A DNA stretch of 10,784 nt from Nitrospirota bacterium. Lineage in GTDB: Bacteria > Nitrospirota > Nitrospiria > Nitrospirales > NS-4. The position numbers were made by a program, and so were the translations under genes. Shown here in pieces: positions 4,584 to 10,784 of this stretch (the stretch's first letter is position 1; each line of letters opens with the position of its first letter). The notes under the pieces were generated by a model. That model did no database searches. It was given only the letters and a program-made list of their open reading frames with translations, and was not told the DNA's origin. The stretch covers positions 1 through 10,784 of the forward strand of contig VBOK01000059.1 of NCBI GenBank assembly GCA_005877565.1, written 5' to 3'.

Positions 4584-6847
4584 CCCTTCTCAAAAAACGA
4601 CGCCCCACACTCAAGCCCGCTCACCCGCTTGTATTCCCGGTAGCTCCGCAGGACCCGCTTCACGTAGAGCCGGGTCTCGGTATAGGGGATCGACTCGATG
4701 AACTCATCCGGGTCGCCGCCGCCGAATTGCTGCGCCCATTTGGCCACGACATCGGGGCCGGCATTGTACGCCGCGATCGTATAGATCGGATTGTGGTTGA
4801 ATTTCTCCGCCAGGTGTCCCAGGTACCGGCTTCCGAGCTTGATGTTGTAGCCGGGGTCGAATAAACGTTCCCGGGTGAACGCCTCAGCTCCCAACCGGTT
4901 GGCGATCATCTCTCCGGTCTGGAGCGTCACCTGCATCAGTCCCAGCGCACCAGCCGGCGACACCGCTGCCGGATTGTACGTGCTCTCCTCCCGGATGATC
5001 GCGGCCACGAGATGCGGGTCCACACCGTGATCTGCCACCGTCTGGATCACCGGCAAGAGTCCCTGCGGGTAGGCCAATTCCCAGAACGTGGGGGGGACAC
5101 CGGTCACGCCGCGGTCAATCACATCAGGGAAGAACAGCTGTACCAATTTCAGGGCGCGGTGGTACTCCCCGACCTCTTTGAAGAGGCCAGCCAGCCACAG
5201 AATGGCCCCCCGGTCTCCGCCGATCCGTCCGGGCAGCACGCCCAGTTCTTCGCCCGCCTCGCGCAGCAGGCCCACCATGCGAAGTTCCACGGCGCGCTGG
5301 TAATGAACATCAGTCGTGACCGTCTTGTCCTTCGGGTCCAACCCGGGGAATGACACGCCACCTCCGTCACCTCCGACGGCGTTGTTCATCACGGCCGTGC
5401 CCAGACGCATTCGCGCCGTGTGGCAGTAATAGGTCAACGGGGCCTCCGTACACAGCGCCTCGAACAGCGCGGCCGCCTTCTGCGGCTCGCCTCCCTTCTC
5501 CAGACTCCGTCCTTTCCAATAGAGCGCCGCCAGGCGGACGGGACCGTCCGGTTGGAGCCGAATGGCCTGATCAAAGGAGCGTATAGCCTCGTCGTAGCGA
5601 CCGCTCTTGTAGAGCAGCCACCCCGCGCGCCAATATCCTTCCGCGGCCAGGCTCTCTGGCTTCTCCTTTCGCCCGACTTGCTGATAGGTCTGGATCGCCT
5701 GATCCATCCGCCCGCGATCCGCATGCTGGGCGGCCAGCATCATCAAGAACTTCGCTTTCGCCTCGCCGGAGAGACGTCCGGCTTCGACCTCGCGCGTGAG
5801 GGCTAGAAACGGCTCGTCCAGCTCCAGCCGCAGGAAGACCCGGGCCAGCCAGTTGATGGCCTCCTGCGCAAACCCGTTCGTCCCGCTTTTTACCAATTGC
5901 TCGAAGCTGGCGCGGGCGTCGTCATAGCGTTTGAGCCGCACCTGCGCGATCCCAAGCGTCAGCCTGGCGTGTTCCCGGTGCGTCCCGCCGGGCGCCCCCT
6001 TGAGCACCTCTTCGCAGGCCTTCACCGCCTTGGGGTACTGGCCTGCGTCGAACAGCGTCTTCGCACGCACCCAGCGCTCTTCCCCCGTCAATTCGGAAAT
6101 CGCGACGCCTTCACTCCGCAGGCGCTCCAGTCGCGCCGCGGCGTCGTCGGCTTGCGTGGAAGGCGCATACTGAGTCCAGACGCGCCGATAGGTCGCGACC
6201 ACGCTGGGAATGTCTCCCGCTTTCTGCAGGCACTCGCCCTGGCGCAAGAGCACGGTCGGCGCCAAGGCATGGCTGCTGTACTCCGACAGAAACTGGGCCT
6301 GCCGTTCCCGCGCGCGCCGGCAGTCGTCGGCCAGGAACCAAGCCTCGGCTGCCCGCGCTAAGGCCGGGGGTCTGAGGAGACTGTCCGGGTAGCGCTCGAC
6401 CAACAAGTCGAAGGCCGTTGCGGCTCCGTTGTAGTCACCGCTCCTCATGCCGGCCTCTCCGAGGTAGAAGTACGCGTAATCGCCCAACGCAGGCAGATGC
6501 GCTGGCGCAGCCACAAGGTAGGGAATCGCCTGCCGATCGCCTTGTTCTTGGTACCACTTCCCCAACAGCAGCTCGGCGCGACCGGCCCACGGTGTGTCCG
6601 AAAATTGATCGATGAGCCCCTGCAAGAGACGAGTCGCCGTTTCCTGGTCCTGCTGAGTCAACGATTGGACGGCCTGGGCCAGGCAGGAGGCCGGCTCTGC
6701 GCACTGGGCGCCGCCCGGCAGGTCAGCAGAAACGGCTGTGCCGAGGACGAGGATAACGCCAGCGGCAGCGAGCAGTGCGCCAAGCCGAAAGGCACGAGAC
6801 AGAAATGTAAAGGAAGACATGAGAGTTGTCACGGAACGTGCAATCAT
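4577..6847 (-). CDS. slt: Soluble lytic murein transglycosylase with TPR-like superhelix
   Basis: A 756-residue exported enzyme that cleaves the MurNAc-GlcNAc bond of peptidoglycan with 1,6-anhydro product formation in the periplasm. It has a signal peptide (hydrophobic run about 22-38, cleavage likely after TAVSA at 41), then about 530 residues of TPR/superhelical repeats (e.g. GRYDEAIRSFDQAIRLQPDG, 416-435), then the SLT catalytic domain (about 600-742): IIREESTYNP (618-626; catalytic Glu E621 by analogy to E. coli Slt70 E478), GALGLMQV (633-640), AAYNAGP (692-698) and ESIPYTETRLYVKRVL (718-733). Length is longer than Slt70 (about 620 mature). Neither ATG 6847 nor ATG 6820 has a Shine-Dalgarno; 6820 gives a more usual signal peptide. 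It overlaps zapB by 7 bp, linking wall cleavage to division genes. Confidence 0.93.
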   Translation of the reverse strand: MIARSVTTLMSSFTFLSRAFRLGALLAAAGVILVLGTAVSADLPGGAQCAEPASCLAQAVQSLTQQDQETATRLLQGLIDQFSDTPWAGRAELLLGKWYQEQGDRQAIPYLVAAPAHLPALGDYAYFYLGEAGMRSGDYNGAATAFDLLVERYPDSLLRPPALARAAEAWFLADDCRRARERQAQFLSEYSSHALAPTVLLRQGECLQKAGDIPSVVATYRRVWTQYAPSTQADDAAARLERLRSEGVAISELTGEERWVRAKTLFDAGQYPKAVKACEEVLKGAPGGTHREHARLTLGIAQVRLKRYDDARASFEQLVKSGTNGFAQEAINWLARVFLRLELDEPFLALTREVEAGRLSGEAKAKFLMMLAAQHADRGRMDQAIQTYQQVGRKEKPESLAAEGYWRAGWLLYKSGRYDEAIRSFDQAIRLQPDGPVRLAALYWKGRSLEKGGEPQKAAALFEALCTEAPLTYYCHTARMRLGTAVMNNAVGGDGGGVSFPGLDPKDKTVTTDVHYQRAVELRMVGLLREAGEELGVLPGRIGGDRGAILWLAGLFKEVGEYHRALKLVQLFFPDVIDRGVTGVPPTFWELAYPQGLLPVIQTVADHGVDPHLVAAIIREESTYNPAAVSPAGALGLMQVTLQTGEMIANRLGAEAFTRERLFDPGYNIKLGSRYLGHLAEKFNHNPIYTIAAYNAGPDVVAKWAQQFGGGDPDEFIESIPYTETRLYVKRVLRSYREYKRVSGLECGASFFEKGC

Positions 6848-6854
6848 GGCGGGG

Positions 6855-6863
6855 ATTATATCA
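6855..6863 (-). promoter_or_regulatory. Extended -10 promoter for the transglycosylase operon
   Basis: On the minus strand TGATATAAT is a perfect extended -10 (TGn plus TATAAT, 6860-6855). No -35 match is found at the proper distance, which extended -10 promoters tolerate. The predicted start is at about 6848, only one or so bases before ATG 6847. Either that ATG is translated leaderless or the true start is ATG 6820 with a leader of about 28 nt. Confidence 0.6.
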
Positions 6864-6875
6864 CACGACGTTACG

Positions 6876-6889
6876 ACTTCCGAGGAAGT
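6876..6889. promoter_or_regulatory. 14-bp dyad in the divergent slt/rlmN intergenic region
   Basis: ACTTCC-GA-GGAAGT: two perfect 6-bp arms around a 2-bp centre. The site covers the place where the -35 of the slt promoter would be, and lies about 50 bp before rlmN. The form is that of an operator for a dimeric regulator; no regulator gene is visible in the window. Confidence 0.4.
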
Positions 6890-6938
6890 TGTGGGTGGCT
6901 TGCTGCCTATCCGGATGCTGTGTTAGGCTTTCTCCGCA

Positions 6939-8036
6939 ATGTCCCCGATAGACCTCATCGCCTTGAGCGCGGACGAGCTGGCCGCGCGGGTGCGCGACTG
7001 GGACTGGCCCCGCTACCGCGCCCGGCAGATCCTCCGCTGGCTCTACCAGGCCCGCATCACGGACATCGCCGCCATGACGGACCTCTCCCATGCCGACCGA
7101 ACGCGGCTGGCGGCGGAGGCACGCATCGGATCGCTCGCCCAGTCCGAAGTCCTGGCGTCGGAAGACGGCACGCGGAAATTCATCTTTCCCCTGGAGGACG
7201 GAAAGCGCATCGAAAGCGTGCTCATCCCCGATGAAGATCGCCTGACCCTGTGTCTCTCCACCCAAGTTGGATGCACACTGGACTGTACCTTTTGTCTGAC
7301 CGGGCAGATGGGATTGCAGCGCAATCTCAAGGCTCATGAGATCGTGGGGCAGGTGCTGGCGGCGCAAAGACTGTTGCCTGAAGATCGCCCGATTACCAAT
7401 CTTGTGCTCATGGGCATGGGCGAGCCTCTGGCCAACGCCGCGGCGGTGGAGGAAGCCATCCGCCGCCTTACCAATCAGACCTGGGGCCTCTGCTTCTCGC
7501 CACGCCGGATCACGCTGTCGACGGCCGGGCTGAGCTCCCGACTCAAGCAGGTGGCACGCATGGGCGTCAACCTGGCGGTGTCACTGAACGCCACGACCAA
7601 CGAACAGCGGAACCGTCTCATGCCGGCGGTCAACAAGGTGTACCCGTTGGAGACCCTGCTGGCGGCCTGCCGGGCCTTTCCCTTGAAACCGCGCCGCCGC
7701 TTGACGTTCGAGTACGTGCTGCTGGCCGGCGCGAACGATACAGAGCAGGACGCCGCCCGGCTCGTCAAGCTGATGCGGGGACTCCGTTGCAAGATCAACC
7801 TGATCCCATTCAACGAATTTCCGGGCAACCCGCACCGGCGGCCTTCCGATGAACGCGTGCTGCGCTTCCAGGCGATCCTGATCCAGCATGGGCTGGAGAC
7901 TTACATCCGCAAGAGCAAAGGACGGGACATCCTGGGCGCCTGCGGCCAGCTCGGAACGTTGCCTGACGTGTCGGTGCTCGTGCGCCCGCCAGGTCCACAC
8001 AGTCCGCAGCCCATCCCGATCCATTCGCACGCGTAG
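6939..8036 (+). CDS. rlmN: Dual-specificity 23S rRNA/tRNA adenine C2-methyltransferase RlmN
   Basis: Radical-SAM enzyme that methylates C2 of A2503 in 23S rRNA and A37 in some tRNAs, improving translational fidelity. 365 residues. Key parts: the 4Fe-4S/SAM motif C112-x3-C116-x2-C119 within GCTLDCTFCLTGQMG, SAM-binding MGMGEPLAN (158-166), ITLSTAGLSS (191-200), VNLAVSLNATTNEQRNRLMP (210-229), KINLIPFNEFPG (285-296), and the second catalytic Cys C335 in GRDILGACGQL, which carries the transient methyl group. N-terminal RYRARQILRWLYQ (25-37) is also typical. The start ATG 6939 fits the family's N-terminus but has no Shine-Dalgarno. The only promoter-like element (TTGCTG 6900-6905, TAGGCT 6924-6929) is weak and would start transcription within a few bases of the ATG. 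The M16 pair follows after 16 bp, so co-transcription is likely. Confidence 0.96.
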   Translation: MSPIDLIALSADELAARVRDWDWPRYRARQILRWLYQARITDIAAMTDLSHADRTRLAAEARIGSLAQSEVLASEDGTRKFIFPLEDGKRIESVLIPDEDRLTLCLSTQVGCTLDCTFCLTGQMGLQRNLKAHEIVGQVLAAQRLLPEDRPITNLVLMGMGEPLANAAAVEEAIRRLTNQTWGLCFSPRRITLSTAGLSSRLKQVARMGVNLAVSLNATTNEQRNRLMPAVNKVYPLETLLAACRAFPLKPRRRLTFEYVLLAGANDTEQDAARLVKLMRGLRCKINLIPFNEFPGNPHRRPSDERVLRFQAILIQHGLETYIRKSKGRDILGACGQLGTLPDVSVLVRPPGPHSPQPIPIHSHA

Positions 8037-8052
8037 AGAATGTGATCAGCCC

Positions 8053-9426
8053 ATGACCGCTGTCCAGCGAATCCTGTGCTGTGTGACCGTTGCATCTCTG
8101 CTGGCGCTCCTCCCTGCCGGGCAGCAGGCGATGGCCGGCCGTCTCAAGGTCCAGGAATTCACCCTGGCCAACGGGCTCACGGTGCTGCTCGTGGAAGAGC
8201 ACAAGGCCCCCGTCATCACAGTCCAGATCTGGTACAAGGTCGGCTCCCGTAACGAAGTCATGGGACGGGCCGGCCTCTCCCACATGCTGGAACATATGAT
8301 GTTCAAGGGCACTCCCAAGTACGGGAAGGGCGAGTTCTCCAAGATCATCGAAAAGAACGGCGGCACTGACAACGCATTTACCAGTCAGGACTACACAGCC
8401 TATTTCGAAAACCTGGCCGCAGACAAGCTGGAGCTCACTCTCGAAATGGAGGCGAACCGGATGAAGGGGCTCCTCCTCGACGACAAGGAGTTTCAGTTGG
8501 AGCGCGAAGTCGTCAAGGAAGAGCGCCGCCTGCGAGTCGAGGATGTCCCCACTGCCTACCTCGTCGAGGAGATGTACGCCCAGGCTTTTATGGAACACCC
8601 GTACCATTGGCCCATCATCGGCTGGTTCAACGACTTGAACGCGATGACCCGCGAGGACCTCAAGGCCTACTACGAGAAATACTATGTCCCGAACAACGCG
8701 ACGCTTGTGATCGTGGGCGACGTCACGGCCGAGACCGCCTTGCCCGTGATCAAAAAGCATTTCGAAGGCATTCCCAAAGGCTCCCCGCCCCCACCGCCGT
8801 CGATCGTCGAGCCGGAGCAAAAGGGGGAACGACGGATCGTGGTCAAGCGCAAAGCGCAACTTCCCTTCATCTATTTCGGCTACAAGGTGCCCAACTTCAA
8901 GAGCCCGGACGTGCATGCCCTGGCTGTGCTGGAGAACATCCTCTCGACCGGCAAGAGCGCGCGCCTCTACGACGCGCTCGTGTACCGGAAAAAACAGGCC
9001 TTGCAGGTGGGCGCCGACTATAACGAATTCGCGGCGGACCCCGAACTCTTCACCTTCTATGCGATGGTCAAGCCCGGCGTGAAGATTGCCGACGTGGAGA
9101 AGGCCGTGCTGGCGGAGATCGAACGGCTCAAGAAGGAGCCGCCGACGGAGAAGGAACTCCGGAAGGCCAAAAACCAGGTGGCGGCCCACTACCTCTTCGA
9201 GCAGGACTCCGTCTTCCGACAGGCCATGCTGCTGGGCACTGCAGAGACCGTCGGCGCCGGCTGGCAGTACATCGCCGACTACGTGGACAAGCTCAGCAGC
9301 GTCACCAAAGAGGACGTCCAGAGGGTCGCCCGCAACTACCTGAATGAGGACACCCGCACAGTCGGCATCCTCATTCCACTGCCACCCAAACCCAAAGGAG
9401 CCCCGGCGGCGGGAGGTGCCCGATGA
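8053..9426 (+). CDS. Secreted M16 zinc peptidase, catalytic subunit
   Basis: A 457-residue pitrilysin/insulinase-family (M16) metallopeptidase. A signal peptide is visible (hydrophobic CCVTVASLLALLP, cleavage probably after QQAMA at 28), so it acts in the periplasm or at the cell surface. Zinc motif HMLEH at residues 77-81 (H77, H81 ligands; E80 general base), third ligand probably E156 in EREVVKEERR. The second half is the M16 C-terminal domain (about 210-400) with LENILSTGKSARLYDAL. ATG 8053 is 16 bp behind the rlmN stop; the frame is open further upstream into rlmN, but that part is not M16-like. The Shine-Dalgarno is weak. It overlaps by 4 bp with a second M16 protein that lacks the zinc site, suggesting a two-chain enzyme. 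Substrate unknown; M16 enzymes often degrade short unfolded peptides. Confidence 0.92.
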   Translation: MTAVQRILCCVTVASLLALLPAGQQAMAGRLKVQEFTLANGLTVLLVEEHKAPVITVQIWYKVGSRNEVMGRAGLSHMLEHMMFKGTPKYGKGEFSKIIEKNGGTDNAFTSQDYTAYFENLAADKLELTLEMEANRMKGLLLDDKEFQLEREVVKEERRLRVEDVPTAYLVEEMYAQAFMEHPYHWPIIGWFNDLNAMTREDLKAYYEKYYVPNNATLVIVGDVTAETALPVIKKHFEGIPKGSPPPPPSIVEPEQKGERRIVVKRKAQLPFIYFGYKVPNFKSPDVHALAVLENILSTGKSARLYDALVYRKKQALQVGADYNEFAADPELFTFYAMVKPGVKIADVEKAVLAEIERLKKEPPTEKELRKAKNQVAAHYLFEQDSVFRQAMLLGTAETVGAGWQYIADYVDKLSSVTKEDVQRVARNYLNEDTRTVGILIPLPPKPKGAPAAGGAR

Positions 9427-10775
9427 CCCGCGCCACGCTCCTTCTCGCAGTGCTCGCAGTCGGGAGCGTCTTGCCCGGTACGTCCCACGCCGCCGGGATC
9501 AAACCGACTCGCGTGGTCACGGAGAACGGCATGACCGTGCTCATCGTGGACCAGCCCTCTCTCCCCATCGTCACCGTGAACATGCTCATCAAGGCCGGCG
9601 CGGTGTACGATCCGGACGCCAAGGCCGGCCTGTCGTACATGGTGGCCGGCATGCTCGACGAAGGCACCACAACCCGCAGCGCGGTTCAAATCGCCGAGCA
9701 GATCGAGTTCATCGGAGGCGAGCTGTCAACCGAGGGAGGAGAAGACTTTGCGTCCGCGAAACTCCGGGTGCTGAAGAAGGACGTGGACCTCGGATTCACG
9801 CTTCTGGCCGACATCCTGATGAATCCCAAGTTCGACGCGAAGGAGGTCGCGCGCGTCCGCGACGAGCTGGTGGGCTTCCTCCAGTCGGAAAAGGACGAAC
9901 CGGGCATCATCGCCGCCAAGGCCTTCAACGAGATCGTGTTCAAGGGCCATCCCTACCGGCGGCCGGCCAACGGCGACGAAAAGACCGTGACCACGCTCAC
10001 CCCGCAGGACCTGGTCGAGTTCCACGCAAGGTTCTACCACCCGAACCGCGCCATCATGGCCATCGTCGGCGACCTCCGGGAGGCCGAGGCCCTCGCTCTG
10101 GTCAAGAAGCACTTCGGCACATGGATGCCGAAAGAGTTCCCGCTCCAGACCTTCCCCGCCCCGGAACCGCTGCCGAAGCCCATGCTCAAGTTGATCGACA
10201 AGGACCTCACGCAAGCGACCATCGTCCTGGGGCACGTTGGCATTGACCGGCGGAACCCGGATTTCTACGCCGTGGCGGTGATGAACTACATCCTCGGCGG
10301 CGGTGGGTTCTCCTCGCGACTCGTGAACCGGATCCGTGACGAGCAAGGCCTGGCCTACGACGTGGACAGCGTCTTCGAAGCGAATGTCCTGCCGGGTCCT
10401 TTCGCCGTGCATGTGCAGACCCGGAACGCGGCGGCGAACCAGGCCCTCGCCAGCGTGTTCCAGGAACTCAAGCGCATCCGGACCGAACCGGTTCGCGACC
10501 AAGAGCTGGCCGATGCCAAAGCGTACCTGATCGGCAGCTTCCCGCTGCGTATGGACACCAACGCGAAACTGGCCTCGCTGCTGAACCTCGTGGAGCTGCA
10601 CAGCCTCGGCCTGAGTTATTTCGACGATTACCCCAAGGCAATCGCGGCGGTGACGAAAGAGGACGTCTTGCGGGTGGCTCAGAAGTATCTCAACCCTGAC
10701 CGCTACGCCCTGGTCATCGTCGCCAAATTGGCCGAAGCCAAGATTGACACCAATGTCGTCTCCAGCACGAAGTGA
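9423..10775 (+). CDS. Secreted M16-family protein without zinc motif, partner subunit
   Basis: 450 residues with a signal peptide (LLLAVLAVGSVLPG, cleavage near TSHA at 23). It has the M16 fold: N-terminal domain about 27-215 (AGLSYMVAGMLDEGT, 68-82) and C-terminal domain about 220-435. At the position of HxxEH it has Y72-M-V-A75-G76, so it cannot bind the catalytic zinc. It keeps the R/Y pair used by M16 enzymes to hold the substrate C-terminus: SSRLVNRIRDEQGLAY (297-312; R299, Y312), a motif less clear in the upstream partner. That division of labour is known for heterodimeric M16 enzymes (e.g. mitochondrial processing peptidase and bacterial two-gene M16B pairs). The ATG overlaps the upstream TGA (ATGA), and GGGAGG lies 6 nt before it: strong coupled translation. 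The stop is at 10773-10775; no terminator before the window end. Confidence 0.92.
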   Translation: MTRATLLLAVLAVGSVLPGTSHAAGIKPTRVVTENGMTVLIVDQPSLPIVTVNMLIKAGAVYDPDAKAGLSYMVAGMLDEGTTTRSAVQIAEQIEFIGGELSTEGGEDFASAKLRVLKKDVDLGFTLLADILMNPKFDAKEVARVRDELVGFLQSEKDEPGIIAAKAFNEIVFKGHPYRRPANGDEKTVTTLTPQDLVEFHARFYHPNRAIMAIVGDLREAEALALVKKHFGTWMPKEFPLQTFPAPEPLPKPMLKLIDKDLTQATIVLGHVGIDRRNPDFYAVAVMNYILGGGGFSSRLVNRIRDEQGLAYDVDSVFEANVLPGPFAVHVQTRNAAANQALASVFQELKRIRTEPVRDQELADAKAYLIGSFPLRMDTNAKLASLLNLVELHSLGLSYFDDYPKAIAAVTKEDVLRVAQKYLNPDRYALVIVAKLAEAKIDTNVVSSTK

Positions 10776-10784
10776 CACCGGTAC

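Noticed and set aside
7888..8052. Upstream extension of the first M16 protein into rlmN
   Set aside because: The extra 55 codons overlap the conserved C-terminus of RlmN and would bury the signal peptide that starts at 8053.
7810..9189. 459-codon open frame on the minus strand
   Set aside because: Antisense of the active M16 gene and the end of rlmN; no recognisable domain.
9726..10778. 350-codon open frame on the minus strand
   Set aside because: Antisense of the second M16 gene; composition is that of a shadow frame.
1..10784. Mobile element, prophage or defence island
   Set aside because: All well-supported genes are core housekeeping or common secreted peptidases; no integrase, transposase, direct target-site repeats or sharp composition change beyond the small zapA-rny gap.

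Overview
The window looks like a chromosomal, housekeeping stretch of a GC-rich Gram-negative-type bacterium. The GC content is above 60% by eye, and it is lower only around 3740-3960. The combination of RNase Y/YmdB, ZapA/ZapB, a TPR-containing Slt and a paired secreted M16 peptidase would fit Nitrospirota (Nitrospira-like) or a deltaproteobacterial-type lineage. That placement is inference from gene content, not from any search. No transposase, phage gene, CRISPR array, tRNA or rRNA gene was seen.

Left two thirds, minus strand, in transcription order from 6847 down to 1: a periplasmic soluble lytic transglycosylase; a small coiled-coil ZapB-like protein; ZapA; a gene-poor gap (3467-4018); RNase Y (rny); the YmdB-type 2',3'-cyclic phosphodiesterase; and exodeoxyribonuclease VII large subunit (xseA), which runs off the left edge. 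The genes on each side of the gap are tightly packed (7-bp overlap and 22-bp gap; 68-bp and 4-bp gaps), so they look like two operons. The first serves cell wall and division, the second RNA and DNA turnover.

The gap is the least explained part. Just behind zapA is a good sigma70-type promoter (TTGCAA, 17-bp spacer, TACACT, T7 tract upstream, GC-rich discriminator). It fires into about 200 bp of lower GC that can form several strong hairpins. I read this as a candidate small RNA in the position where 6S RNA (ssrS) is often found. A 62-codon four-cysteine ORF in the same place is the alternative. Nearer rny lies a compact cluster of four copies of one 9-bp motif, two in each orientation, overlapping a plausible rny promoter.

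Right third, plus strand, divergent from the transglycosylase: rlmN (23S rRNA/tRNA adenine C2 methyltransferase), then two secreted M16 peptidase-family proteins overlapping by 4 bp. The first keeps the zinc motif HxxEH. The second has lost it but keeps the Arg/Tyr substrate-binding motif, so they probably form an active/inactive heterodimer. The 91-bp divergent intergenic region holds an extended -10 for the transglycosylase and a 14-bp dyad.

No obviously new multi-gene system is visible. The best leads are the zapA-rny intergenic RNA, the repeat cluster upstream of rny, and a Glu in place of the usual last Asp of the RNase Y HD motif.
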